Positions 34,071-42,718 of a DNA stretch of 64,000 bases are shown here, piece after piece (positions within the stretch are counted from its first letter, which is position 1; every line of letters begins with the position of its first letter). Source of the stretch: Opitutaceae bacterium (GTDB lineage: Bacteria > Verrucomicrobiota > Verrucomicrobiia > Opitutales > Opitutaceae); assembly GCA_028284235.1 (NCBI GenBank), contig JANQSC010000019.1:1-64000 (forward strand), given 5' to 3'. The notes beneath the pieces were generated by a model that was given only the letters and a program-made list of their open reading frames with translations, was not told where the DNA came from and did not search any database. The translations under genes and the position numbers were made by a program.

Positions 34071-36254
34071 ATGTTCGGTTTCTCGATCCCAGACATCATC
34101 ACCCTTTGCGTATACTTTGCTCTGATACTGGGCATTGGGGTGTGGTCTTACACGAAGATCCGAAGCCAGGAAGATTTTCTGCTCGGCGGGCGGCAATTCG
34201 GGAAGTTCTTTTCGACCTTCGCCAGTTTCGGTCAGTCCACTTCGGCGGACGGGCCCGCGGGTGTTTCGACGACGGTCTACACGAACGGGGCGAGCGGGAT
34301 TTGGAGCTCCTTGCTGATGTTGTTCGTCACGCCCCTGTTTTGGATCACCGCTCCTTGGCTGCGGCGCATGCGTATCCAGTCCATGGGGGATTTCTACGTC
34401 GAACGCTACGGCTCGAAGTCGATGGCGGCGGTCTACGCGCTTATCGCGACCATCGGAATGGCGGGGCTGCTTTCGGTGGGATTCCTGGCGGTCGCCAAAA
34501 CGGCGAAAGGGATGACGCCCAAGGACTACTCGGAACTGTCTGTGGTCGAGCAGCAAGAGTATCAGCTGGCCGAGGAGATGCATGAGCTGGAAGCGATCGA
34601 TCCCCAGTTCTTAACTACGCAGGAGCAGGAGCGACTGATCGAACTGCACCGCATTCGCCCCGACAATCTTTTCTCGCATGTCGACGAGCGCGTTCTCGTC
34701 TGGCTGATGTGCGCGGCTCTGCTGGTGTATTCGGTTCTGGGCGGACTCACGGCGGCGTTCTATACGGATGTCCTGCAGGGTATCTGTATCATCGCCTTGT
34801 CCGTCATGCTGCTGCCCTTCGCTTGGGGGGAGATCAACGCGCTGTACGGCGGGGAGGGGATCCTGCAGGCGTTTACGCACATGCACGATCGTTTGCCGGA
34901 GAGTTTCTTCGAAGTTCTGGGCTCGCCGGAGGTTGTCGATTTCACTTGGTACTACATCCTCACGGCGGCGGTCGTCTCGGGAGTCACCGTGGTGACTCAG
35001 CCGAATCAGCTGGTGACTTCCGGCGCGGCGAAGGACGAATCGTCGGCGCGAATCGGTTTCGTTTCGGGGACCCTGCTGAAGCGTATTCTGACCGTCTTCT
35101 GGGGGATTTTCGCTCTGTCGGCGGTGATGCTCTTTTCCAACGAAGTCACCAATCCGGACTACGTGTGGGGAATGGCGTCGCTCAAGCTGCTGGGCCCGCT
35201 AAACATGGGCCTGGTCGGATTGATGCTGGCGTGCATGATCGCCGCCCTGATGTCTACGGCGGATTGTCTCATCATTACGGTATCCGGTTTGGTACTACGA
35301 AGCTTGTACACGCCGCTGTTCCCGGGAAAGAGCGAGCAGCACTACATTTGGGTCGGGCGCGCGGTCGGGGTGGTGTTCATCCTGACGACCGCGTGGGTCT
35401 CACTGCAGTTCGACCAGATTCTGGAAGTCCTTAAATTCGTCTGGGAGTTCTTCGTGATATTCGCGTCGGCGTTTTGGTTGGGGCTGAAATGGCGGAAGGC
35501 GAAGCGCGTTGGGGCCTGGGCGTCCATCGTGTTCGCGTTTGGCTTCTTCTATTTCCTGCCCTTGCTTGCTCCCACGCTTTTTCCGTCGCTCCGCGAGAGC
35601 CCGGCGATGCACGCCCAAACTGCCTCGCGTATCCTGGAGCACGAATACACGGCGAAGGAGATCGACGTCGAGCGACGCGAACAGCAGATTGAACTCTGGA
35701 ATACTCGAGGAAGGGAAGCGGGTATCCAAAAACCGGAGCCACTCGAGTTGGGGGACCCGATCCAGAGAACCCACATCGTTCCGGCCCGCGGCATTTTCTG
35801 GTCGAAAGGGCTGAAGCTGGACGAGGACGGCAACACCTACGGAGGCGGCTATCTTTACCTCGAGATGGTCCTGCTGGACGCAGTGGGCGTTCCCTTGGAG
35901 ACCTTTCCTTACGCGATGAACGAGAGCATTCGCACCTGGATCCGTTTGCTGACACCCTTTTTGATCCTCGTCGGCTACTCGCTTTGGACCCGTTCGGTTC
36001 CGACCAAAAACGGCAGCGCGTTTTTTCTCAAGATGCGCGTCGCCGTCCAGTCGGGGAACCGCGAAGAAGACGAGGCGCGACTGGCGGAAGCGTACCAGAA
36101 TCCCGCCTCGACCGAGAGCTCTCTGCTCTTTCCGAACTCAGGCTGGGAGTTTTATCGCTGGAGCCGATTCGATCGCGTGGGCTTCGCTCTGTGCCTGCTG
36201 CTCGTCCCGCTGGTGATTGGCCTGCTTTATCTCGGGATTACTATAGGAAGCTAG
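34071..36254 (+). CDS. Sodium:solute symporter (SSS family)
   Basis: A 727-residue membrane protein with the SSS opening LILGIGVWSYTKIRSQEDFLLGGR and about 13-14 helices. It is longer than typical members (about 500-600) because of a charged soluble insert at about residues 145-205 (rich in Glu/Gln, VVEQQEYQLAEEMHELEAID) and a second insert of about 100 residues near 500-600. It lies 94 bases after the GH28 gene on the same strand and probably imports the sugar or uronate that the GH28 locus handles, using the sodium gradient. Confidence 0.93.
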   Translation: MFGFSIPDIITLCVYFALILGIGVWSYTKIRSQEDFLLGGRQFGKFFSTFASFGQSTSADGPAGVSTTVYTNGASGIWSSLLMLFVTPLFWITAPWLRRMRIQSMGDFYVERYGSKSMAAVYALIATIGMAGLLSVGFLAVAKTAKGMTPKDYSELSVVEQQEYQLAEEMHELEAIDPQFLTTQEQERLIELHRIRPDNLFSHVDERVLVWLMCAALLVYSVLGGLTAAFYTDVLQGICIIALSVMLLPFAWGEINALYGGEGILQAFTHMHDRLPESFFEVLGSPEVVDFTWYYILTAAVVSGVTVVTQPNQLVTSGAAKDESSARIGFVSGTLLKRILTVFWGIFALSAVMLFSNEVTNPDYVWGMASLKLLGPLNMGLVGLMLACMIAALMSTADCLIITVSGLVLRSLYTPLFPGKSEQHYIWVGRAVGVVFILTTAWVSLQFDQILEVLKFVWEFFVIFASAFWLGLKWRKAKRVGAWASIVFAFGFFYFLPLLAPTLFPSLRESPAMHAQTASRILEHEYTAKEIDVERREQQIELWNTRGREAGIQKPEPLELGDPIQRTHIVPARGIFWSKGLKLDEDGNTYGGGYLYLEMVLLDAVGVPLETFPYAMNESIRTWIRLLTPFLILVGYSLWTRSVPTKNGSAFFLKMRVAVQSGNREEDEARLAEAYQNPASTESSLLFPNSGWEFYRWSRFDRVGFALCLLLVPLVIGLLYLGITIGS

Positions 36255-36618
36255 TTGGGACGGAGGGATTGAGAGACAGAGAGACGGAGGGTGTATTAAC
36301 CACCGACAAGCCACCGACCCTGTCGGGGTCCATGATCGGGGTCTTCTACCGGAAGACAGGATGCGCTTCCGTCTTCGCCTGTTAGGCTACGCCGAGACAA
36401 GTCGCTCGCAGGATTCCCGACATAGTCGGGAAACATGATGTGATTGGGATGTGATCTGGGTTTTTGGGGTAATGCCCTCGGTCTCCCCATCCCTCAATCG
36501 CTCCGTCGCAGCTTCACTCCCATGTCGCGGCGAAGCCCACTAGGGCGAAGACGGATCACCATTCTCTCTTCACTATTCTCCATTCAACCCTCATCGCGTA
36601 GCGATGCGAGTGGGATGA
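36255..36618. repeat. Repeat mosaic, no gene
   Basis: About 360 bases made of known modules: GGGACGGAGGGATTGAGAGA (purine block, 36258 on) and its inverse near 36480-36515; CCGAC-CCT-GTCGG (36314-36326); GTCTTCGCCT-GTT-AGGCTACGCCGAGAC (36371-36398); CCGAC-ATA-GTCGG (36417-36429); an inverted GTCTTCGC unit (36523-36553); and CATCGC-GTA-GCGATG (36592-36606). No coding sequence is convincing. Confidence 0.7.
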
Positions 36619-36656
36619 AGAGCTTATGAACAACTATATAGTTGTTCATAAGCTCT
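36619..36656. promoter_or_regulatory. 38-base perfect palindrome, operator A
   Basis: AGAGCTTATGAACAACTA and its exact inverse flank a central TA. The core is TGAACAAC-TATATA-GTTGTTCA (36627-36648). It lies about 110 bases upstream of the DoxX-like gene and shares its half-site with operator B at 36680. Confidence 0.75.
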
Positions 36657-36679
36657 AATGGGCCGTCAATCGATTGACA

Positions 36680-36701
36680 TGAACAACTCGTAGGTTGTTT
36701 T
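36680..36701. promoter_or_regulatory. Operator B, second TGAACAAC-N6-GTTGTT site
   Basis: TGAACAAC-TCGTAG-GTTGTTTT repeats the half-sites and the 6-base spacing of operator A with a different spacer; centres are 53 bases apart, about five helical turns. A further GTTCA-TT-TGAAC lies at 36725-36736. Together they suggest a cooperative dimeric repressor controlling the DoxX-like operon. Confidence 0.7.
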
Positions 36702-36764
36702 ATGGGTTAATAATACGATCTATCGTTCATTTGAACAATATTTGAACATTAACCCAAGACAGCA

Positions 36765-37127
36765 ATGGAAACTATTAGAATACTCCTACATGCCCTGGTC
36801 GCTCTCGTGATTATCAACGTGTGGCTATTCAGGAAAAACAAGTCGACGCCTTGGCGGGGCGGCAACGCGGCGAGCATGAGCAAGGAGTTCGAGCAGTACG
36901 GCCTCTCTCGTTCGATGATGGTCGCGGTGGGTGCGTTTAAGCTCGCCTGCGCACTGTGCCTCATCGCGGGAATCTGGATTCCCGGACTGACCGTTTTCGC
37001 GGCGGTCGGCCTAACGATCGCATTGCTCGGCGCCGTCGTTGCCCACGTACGGATCAACGACCCTTTGTTTAAGAGCGTGCCGGCTGCTTCGTTGATGGCG
37101 ATGTCGGTGGCTGTGGTCGCGCTATAA
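36765..37127 (+). CDS. DoxX-like small membrane protein
   Basis: A 120-residue protein with four predicted membrane segments. The FEQYGLSRSMMVAVGAFKLA and GLTIALLGAVVAHVRINDPL stretches match the DoxX family, whose members are linked to redox and thiol stress or to quinone chemistry, though many are uncharacterised. It leads a run of three short membrane-protein genes (37173, 37354) and is preceded by the paired TGAACAAC operators. Confidence 0.8.
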   Translation: METIRILLHALVALVIINVWLFRKNKSTPWRGGNAASMSKEFEQYGLSRSMMVAVGAFKLACALCLIAGIWIPGLTVFAAVGLTIALLGAVVAHVRINDPLFKSVPAASLMAMSVAVVAL

Positions 37128-37172
37128 GCGTCCCTCACCCTTGAAATAGCAACCTCAAACGGAACACCCCAT

Positions 37173-37361
37173 ATGAATAAAAAAACAAATCCAGACAAGA
37201 TCGCCAAGACGCTCTTTTTCGCAGCGGCCGGCATCTCCTTTCTTCTATCCAATTATCTTTGGTTTTCGGGCAACGAGCAGCAGGGCATCTTTGTAGGGCT
37301 TTGGGTGCCCTCCTTGTGCGCGGCAGGAACCCTTTTTTTGAGCGGGAGGAGAGATGGATAA
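37173..37361 (+). CDS. Small two-helix membrane protein, unknown
   Basis: A 62-residue protein with two hydrophobic stretches (TLFFAAAGISFLLSNYLWF and IFVGLWVPSLCAAGTLFLSG) and a basic N-terminus (MNKKTNPDKIAK). It lies 45 bases after the DoxX-like gene and its stop overlaps the next small gene by 8 bases, so the three genes look cotranscribed. No family recognised. Confidence 0.65.
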   Translation: MNKKTNPDKIAKTLFFAAAGISFLLSNYLWFSGNEQQGIFVGLWVPSLCAAGTLFLSGRRDG

Positions 37362-37497
37362 CACAACGCTATTTATATTCGGCCTAGTCGTGATGTTCAT
37401 CTTCGTCGGAGGAATGTTGATACATACGATCGTCAGTCAGAAGCTCTTGAAGTCGGAGGAGTCCGAGCGGAGTCCGAGCGAAGCTCGGGAAGAGTGA
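37354..37497 (+). CDS. 47-residue single-helix membrane protein
   Basis: ATG at 37354 overlaps the end of the preceding gene. The product has one membrane helix (TLFIFGLVVMFIFVGGMLIH) and then a charged tail. The tail codons (SEESERSPSEAREE) are formed by an intergenic repeat, including the hairpin CCGAGC-GAA-GCTCGG at 37474-37488. The tail is thus probably not conserved, while the helix and the overlap support a real gene. Confidence 0.6.
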   Translation: MDNTTLFIFGLVVMFIFVGGMLIHTIVSQKLLKSEESERSPSEAREE

Positions 37498-37984
37498 TCC
37501 ATGCGTCGCTCTTCGAGCTATGCAGGACTGCGGGGGTTGATCACGGCTTCGCGGTGATCAAAGGAGTGAGGAGTAAGGAGTGGTCCGTCTTCGCTCTTCG
37601 AGCTACGCCGAGACATGTCCGGCTTCGTCCTGCTTGGCGGGACTACGCCGAGACAAGATGGTGAAGGGATTTCTGGCTACGCTGGAATAGGGCGCTTGCA
37701 GGATTTCTACTGTGATGGGAGACAGGGTGTGATTGGGAGGGGTTTTCGAGGAGTGATCCGTCTTCGCTCGATGGGCTTCGCCGAGACATGGGAGTGAAGC
37801 TCTCTTGGGCTTCGTCGAGATCTGGGGGCGAAGCTCGGTTCACTGAATGGCGATCGGAAAGTTTTTCATTGGCATTCTAGAGGTTTCCCCCAGCATGGGT
37901 TTTTGGGTTCCCCAAATCCTCTCCCCTTAGAGGCCCAATTCTCTTTCCTCCCATCTCCTTCTCAACTCAACTCTTCTTCCTCCT
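37498..37984. repeat. Repeat mosaic, no gene
   Basis: About 490 bases without a supported gene. Modules: GCTC-TTC-GAGC (37508-37518); TTGATCACGGC-TTC-GCGGTGATCAA (37538-37562); GTCTTCGCTC-TTC-GAGCTACGCCGAGAC (37587-37614) joined to a second unit with TCCTGC-TTG-GCGGGA (37628-37642); GTCTTCGCTC-GAT-GGGCTTCGCCGAGAC (37760-37787). The last 180 bases before the next gene are plain, with CT-rich text near 37915-37980. Confidence 0.7.
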
Positions 37985-40261
37985 ATGATAGTTTACGGCT
38001 GGGGTTATTTCAATCGCCGCGATCATAGCCTGGTTTGCTCCGGATGCCCGAAATGTGGCGCTTACGGATACAAGCACAGCTATACGTCGACGCGCTACGT
38101 CACTCTCTACTGGATTCCAGTAGTTCCAACGGGAAGACAAAAGGTCATCTCCGATTGCCCGCAATGTGGCCAGGCTCTCGGCATGAGCTACGGCAAATGG
38201 AAGAAGCTCAAAAACACAGAGCTCCCCAAAGCCGTCGCCGCCTACGAGCGCGATCCGACCAACGAAGAAGCCGCCGAAACGGTCCTCGGCGCAGTCTACA
38301 ACGCTCAGGACGAGTCGACTCTCCGCAAAGTCGGCCCCGAAATTCGAGCCGCGTTTGCCCAAAACGAAAAGATGATGTCGCTGCTGGCGCATTCCTACAG
38401 CCATCTTTGTATGCGGACCGAAGCGGAAGAGGCTTATCTGCACGCCATGTCTCTCACCGACGACGAGGAACTGACCGAGGACGCGAACGCCTACATCGAG
38501 CTGCAGTCACAGACGAAACCGTCTCCCCCTAACCGCCTGCTCCAGTCGCTCCCGGTTCTTATCGTTCCCGCCATCATTCTGTTTTTCTTCATGTCCTACC
38601 TGGGCAACATCACGGCGCGGGGGCCGTCGACCGCCTACCTCATCAACGGGACCGACTACGACTATCAGATCACCCTCAACGGGGAAGTCGAAGCGCTCGA
38701 CGCCCACAGCAAAATCCGCACGGACAACGTTCTCTACGGGCTCAACGAAATCACCGGCACGATCAACGGCATCCCCATAAAACCGATACAGTACGATCTG
38801 CAGGTAGACCGATCGGAACGCGGCTCCGGAGGCCCGCTCGTCATCGTGAATCCAGACAAGTCGTCCGTTGTGATAACCGAGAGCACGCCTTACTCCGAAC
38901 GGGAGCTTACCAGCAACACTTACACTTACCAGTTTCACACCGGGAAAGCGTTTCATGTGCACGATGATATCGACTACGTCTTTCGCGACTACCCCGAAAC
39001 CGTCAGCATCCCGAGCTCGAGCTCCATCGTCTACAAAACGCGCATCTCCGCCTTCGAAGAGGAATCCACCGCCGAAATCGCCAGCATCCTCCTCCAAAAC
39101 GAGAAGAACAACGAGCTCAAGCGGTTCATCAAAGCGAAAGTCGATATCGGCGCCGACGACGCGATGACCATCGCCTACGCCCAAGCCTTTCTGGACGCGG
39201 ACTACTTTGAGCAAATCACCCAAACCCGCATCGCCGAGCGCCCCGTAAAGATCGAATGGCACCGCGCCTATCAAACCGCGTTGAAACGCACGCAAAGCGA
39301 TGCAGAGACCGAAGCCCTCTACAAAACCCTTTCCGCCGCGGAACCCAATAACAGCGCGCTCACCTATCTTTACGGAAGAGTGGTGTCGGACCACGGCGAG
39401 AGCGTTGACGTCTTCGAACGAGCCGTCGCTCAAGAAAACCCAACCGGCTACGCCGCCAACGCCCTCGCATATAACTATATGCTCGAAGGCAAATACCCGC
39501 TCGCTCTCGACTATATAGACAAGGCCGTCGCGACGAACCCCGACAATCCGCAGTTTGCAGGAATGAGAACGAAGATTCTCTACGGACTGGGTTCATTCGC
39601 GACTATAAGCAAAGAGCTCGACGAAGACCTTACGTATCCCTTTCAGGACTACAACGCGGTCATGTCGAAAGTCTATTGCCTGGGCCGGATGCGCGACCCC
39701 GCGGCCGCTAACGCGCTCATCCAACAGTTTTTGAGCCAAATAGAGAATAATGGCGAAGACCCCAGCTATTCCCGCTACGACCTGCAACTCACGCTCGCCA
39801 TTGCGAGGGAAGATGTAGGCGCTGTTGTTTCGATGACTGTTGACAACACGGACGATGCGTGGGTCTTTCGAACGCCAATGCTAACCGGCCAAATTGAAAA
39901 GGCCTCAAACGCCATCAACGGTAACGCAGACTATGCCGGTATCCTCGACCACCTTACGCTTTTCGTGCTAGCGCAAAAGAAAGGGGAGGGCGCCATCGCG
40001 AAAAGCCACCTCGACACAGCCATCGAGACGCTCTCGGCAGGATCGAACGACGAAAAAGCATGGGCGCAGTGGTTGAAAGGCGGAGTGGTTCCCAATCTCG
40101 AAGACGCCATCCACACCTGTGTCGATCTCGATTATCATTTCGTCTACCTCGCCGCCCTTGCCGGAGTCCACTCCGCGGAAGGCCCCCAATTTGCCAGCCA
40201 CGCCCGCTCCATCACACCACAACCCGATTTTTATACGCTCGCGTTAGAGCCGGTCCTGTAG
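37985..40261 (+). CDS. Membrane protein with N-terminal zinc ribbon and C-terminal TPR repeats
   Basis: A 758-residue protein of unknown function. The N-terminus has CSGCPKCG (residues 19-26) and CPQCGQ (about 58), a likely zinc ribbon. A short helical-repeat part follows (residues 75-170), then one membrane helix (PVLIVPAIILFFFMSYLGNI, about 189-208), a beta-rich domain (210-330) and a long TPR-like solenoid to the end (AVAQENPTGYAANALAYNYM, ALDYIDKAVATNPDNPQFAG). The topology suggests a cytoplasmic sensor and an external protein-binding arm. The following M50 protease gene lies 251 bases downstream on the same strand. Confidence 0.75.
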   Translation: MIVYGWGYFNRRDHSLVCSGCPKCGAYGYKHSYTSTRYVTLYWIPVVPTGRQKVISDCPQCGQALGMSYGKWKKLKNTELPKAVAAYERDPTNEEAAETVLGAVYNAQDESTLRKVGPEIRAAFAQNEKMMSLLAHSYSHLCMRTEAEEAYLHAMSLTDDEELTEDANAYIELQSQTKPSPPNRLLQSLPVLIVPAIILFFFMSYLGNITARGPSTAYLINGTDYDYQITLNGEVEALDAHSKIRTDNVLYGLNEITGTINGIPIKPIQYDLQVDRSERGSGGPLVIVNPDKSSVVITESTPYSERELTSNTYTYQFHTGKAFHVHDDIDYVFRDYPETVSIPSSSSIVYKTRISAFEEESTAEIASILLQNEKNNELKRFIKAKVDIGADDAMTIAYAQAFLDADYFEQITQTRIAERPVKIEWHRAYQTALKRTQSDAETEALYKTLSAAEPNNSALTYLYGRVVSDHGESVDVFERAVAQENPTGYAANALAYNYMLEGKYPLALDYIDKAVATNPDNPQFAGMRTKILYGLGSFATISKELDEDLTYPFQDYNAVMSKVYCLGRMRDPAAANALIQQFLSQIENNGEDPSYSRYDLQLTLAIAREDVGAVVSMTVDNTDDAWVFRTPMLTGQIEKASNAINGNADYAGILDHLTLFVLAQKKGEGAIAKSHLDTAIETLSAGSNDEKAWAQWLKGGVVPNLEDAIHTCVDLDYHFVYLAALAGVHSAEGPQFASHARSITPQPDFYTLALEPVL

Positions 40262-40512
40262 GGTCCGAGCGGAGCTCGGAAATGGTGAAGTTTGAATGGT
40301 GAGTGGTGAATTCTGAATGGTGATCGGTCTTCGCGGTTTAGGCTTCGCCGCGACATGTCCGTCTTCGCCCTTTGGGCTTCGCCGCGACGTGGGGGTGAAG
40401 TTGGGGGGCTTGTTTTGGTCTTTTTGGTTTGATCGATTCGGTTGAAGCGGGGTCAAAATCTCTGTTCTCCATGAGCGTTGAATGTGGTAGGCTCGCTTGA
40501 ACGCAGTTTCTA
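40262..40512. repeat. Hairpin repeats between TPR and M50 genes
   Basis: TCCGAGC-GGA-GCTCGGA at 40264-40280, GAATGGTGAGTGGTGAA words, and two joined GTCTTCGC units (40328-40387); the second has stem GCCC-TTT-GGGC. The remaining 110 bases up to the protease start show nothing recognisable. Confidence 0.7.
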
Positions 40513-41829
40513 TTGAACTACCAGCACCTATTCACATACGAGTCCGGAAAACTCAAATACACAGGAGCCGACTACACGCAATCCACTCCTCGTGATCTGA
40601 GGGTTCTTATAGAGTATCGGATTGCCTGGTTTGTTGTAGGGATGCTCGCGGGCGCCTATGCGGGCCACAATCCCTGGCTGATCGGCGCGCTTTTTTGCGC
40701 TGCCACGCTTCTTTGGTCGGTCTTCCATATTATCGTTCACGAGCTATCCCATGCATTCGTGGCTCGAGCGCTGGGCAAACGTGTATTCAGAGTTACAATA
40801 GGGACCGGTAAGCCAATCTTGAGGTGTTCGTTCTTCGGTATCCCCGTCAGCCTCGGCCCATATGCAAGCCACGGTGGAGCGACCTTTTACGATGAGGGAC
40901 AGAACGTGAACCGCGTTCGGCATGCGTTTTTGATAACTGCCGCAGGTCCACTGGCGGATGCGCTGCTTCTCTTGGCCCTTATCCCCTTTTGCGGTCCCGG
41001 TTATAGCCTTGTGAATATAACCCGAGTCCTCGACGGTCCTGCGTATCTCGCGTGCGCTTTCGCGATCATCCAAATCGCCTCGTTGATTCGAAATCTCGTG
41101 CCGTGGACGGGGTCGGGCAGAGTCTCCGTAGATGGAGTCATCACGACCGGCACCGATGGTCACACGCTTTTCAGTTACTTGTTTAGCAAGAAGGCCCGTC
41201 AAGAGCGGCGGGGGCAAGTGGATGAACTTTGCGAGGCTCTGAGGGCTTATAACACGGGCGAGGAGATCACGGGAGAAACGCGATTGCGGGCCACGCGTAA
41301 CAATCTCGCTCTTTCCCATTTCAACGCGCTCGTAGCGGCGGATCTCGTTAATCCGGCGGTGTCCGTCGTCGAATGGTTGCTCGAGCAGCCTATCCAGCTC
41401 AACGCGGAAAAAGTGCTGTACTACGACTTGCTGGCCTCGCTCCCGACGATGAGCTACAATGGGCACGCGCGCAGCGAGGACGCTCTCAATAAGTGGCACG
41501 CCTCCGCGGTTGAGTGTTTGGGACGAGAGCCGGTTACTTTGGAAGTCACTCGAGGAATTCTCCTGATTTTCAACGAACGATACGAAGAAGGGGAGGAGAT
41601 ACTGATCCGATATCACCAGAAATCGGATACACCCCACGATCGGTTCGGCTGCTGCTTGCACATGGCAGTGAGTCGCTCCTGGCAGGCGGACTTCGATTCG
41701 GCGAAAGAATGGCTGGAAAAGGCGAAAGCGGAACTCACCAGTCAACAAATATTCGATGTCGGAGTCCGTTATATGAAAGAGCCCCCTCGGACGAAGAATG
41801 GGGAACCGAGAAAACCGTACAGGGGTTGA
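40513..41829 (+). CDS. Site-2 protease-like M50 membrane metalloprotease
   Basis: A 438-residue protein with a probable TTG start at 40513 (no upstream ATG in frame). The zinc motif HELSHAF is in a membrane helix near residue 76, and LVPWTGSGRVSVDGV near residue 195 could supply the distal Asp ligand (the NxxPxxxxDG-type motif is degenerate). About six hydrophobic segments are followed by a soluble helical C-terminus of about 200 residues that may be TPR-like. Such proteases cut membrane-bound substrates. The TPR membrane protein upstream is a possible partner; this is inference from position. Confidence 0.8.
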   Translation: MNYQHLFTYESGKLKYTGADYTQSTPRDLRVLIEYRIAWFVVGMLAGAYAGHNPWLIGALFCAATLLWSVFHIIVHELSHAFVARALGKRVFRVTIGTGKPILRCSFFGIPVSLGPYASHGGATFYDEGQNVNRVRHAFLITAAGPLADALLLLALIPFCGPGYSLVNITRVLDGPAYLACAFAIIQIASLIRNLVPWTGSGRVSVDGVITTGTDGHTLFSYLFSKKARQERRGQVDELCEALRAYNTGEEITGETRLRATRNNLALSHFNALVAADLVNPAVSVVEWLLEQPIQLNAEKVLYYDLLASLPTMSYNGHARSEDALNKWHASAVECLGREPVTLEVTRGILLIFNERYEEGEEILIRYHQKSDTPHDRFGCCLHMAVSRSWQADFDSAKEWLEKAKAELTSQQIFDVGVRYMKEPPRTKNGEPRKPYRG

Positions 41830-41850
41830 TCGCGGCTTTGCCGTGATCAA
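41826..41850. repeat. 11-bp triloop hairpin over the M50 stop codon
   Basis: TTGATCGCGGC-TTT-GCCGTGATCAA pairs over 11 bases with one G-T. It starts within the stop codon of the protease gene (TGA at 41827-41829). A relative is at 37538-37562. GAATGGTGAA words follow to about 41940. Confidence 0.75.
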
Positions 41851-41958
41851 AATGGTGAGTTGTGAATAGTGAATGGTAAAATTTGAATGGTGAATTGTGA
41901 ATTGTGAGGAGTGAATTGGGGGTTGCGAATTGTGGGGTGGATGGGTGTTGATGGGGGG

Positions 41959-42318
41959 ATGAATCCGACTTCAGTAGATATAAAAGAAAGAGCGTTTGAG
42001 TTTGCGGTGCGTGTGGTTGCGTTGTGCCGGCGACTTGATGAGAACCCAGGCGTCTCGAGAACGTTGAGCAATCAATTGCTTCGGTCCGGGACTTCCATTG
42101 GCGCGAACATTGAGGAAGCTCAGGGTAGTCAGAGTAAAGCTGACTTCGTTGCGAAAATGTACATCTCATGCAAGGAAGCGAGAGAGACCAATTACTGGCT
42201 CCGTCTCCTAGTTGCGACGAAATCACTACCCGCAAAACGCCTCGCCCCACTCACCAACGAATCCCACCAACTCGTCGCCATCCTCACCTCGATCGTCAAA
42301 AAAGCAAAACCCACCTGA
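41959..42318 (+). CDS. Four-helix bundle protein (23S rRNA IVP family)
   Basis: From ATG 41959 the product has 119 residues with the family pattern KERAFEFAVRVVALCRRL, LSNQLLRSGTSIGANIEEA and SKADFVAKMYISCKEARETN. These proteins were first seen inside ribosomal RNA intervening sequences but are common elsewhere; they form pentameric four-helix bundles and their role is unclear. It is surrounded on both sides by GAATGGTGAA-type repeats, a common setting for this family and for mobile small genes. Confidence 0.92.
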   Translation: MNPTSVDIKERAFEFAVRVVALCRRLDENPGVSRTLSNQLLRSGTSIGANIEEAQGSQSKADFVAKMYISCKEARETNYWLRLLVATKSLPAKRLAPLTNESHQLVAILTSIVKKAKPT

Positions 42319-42480
42319 ACCCCTCACTCAAGTCACCATTCACCATCTCGCACAGCAGAAGATTTCACCATTCAAAACTCACTCTTCACTCTTTCTCAGT
42401 TCGAAGGACTGAGACTCACCATTCACTCTTTCTCAGTCCAGAGGACTGAGATTCACCATTCACTATTCAAAATTCACCCT
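42319..42480. repeat. Tandem repeat with two 8-bp triloop hairpins
   Basis: The text CACCATTCACTCTTTCTCAG recurs about every 37 bases. It carries CTCAGTTC-GAA-GGACTGAG (42395-42413) and CTCAGTCC-AGA-GGACTGAG (42432-42450). A third copy past the next gene reads CCCAGTGC-GGA-GCACTGGG (42740-42758). Confidence 0.8.
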
Positions 42481-42705
42481 TTCGACGAAGCGCAGCTCGT
42501 CGATCTTCGCGGGATCGGTTACGGCGAGAATCTTCCGCGCCGTCTCCAGCGAGATCTCCTCGTCCACCATCGCCTGCATCACCGACCGCGACACCAACGC
42601 CTCCTCCCTCCACCGTGCAAGGAGTTCTTCCGTGTCCTTCAATCGCGTTTCCAAACGGATAATCAGCATCTTGATTTGGATGTTCGATGATAGTTTTTCA
42701 CTCAT
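42463..42705 (-). CDS. Small coiled-coil protein, unknown
   Basis: Reading from 42705 gives about 80 residues (MSEKLSSNIQIKMLIIRLET), mostly helical and charged, with heptad-like spacing of Leu and Ile (LIIRLETRLKDTEELLARWREEA). No family recognised. A damaged copy of its first 15 codons lies just upstream at 42762-42806, so the gene has been partly duplicated. It is convergent with the four-helix bundle gene. Confidence 0.6.
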   Translation of the reverse strand: MSEKLSSNIQIKMLIIRLETRLKDTEELLARWREEALVSRSVMQAMVDEEISLETARKILAVTDPAKIDELRFVERVNFE

Positions 42706-42718
42706 AGTTTTGGATTTC

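Noticed and set aside
37513..37800. Small plus-strand frames in the gap before the TPR gene
   Set aside because: They are translations of the GTCTTCGC repeat units with no ribosome site or family.
41959..42318. An intervening sequence in 23S rRNA, suggested by the four-helix bundle gene
   Set aside because: No ribosomal RNA sequence flanks the gene; the family is common outside rRNA.
42319..42480. Possible CRISPR array
   Set aside because: Only two to three near-identical units with about 37-base period, the spacer is itself repeat sequence, and there are no cas genes.
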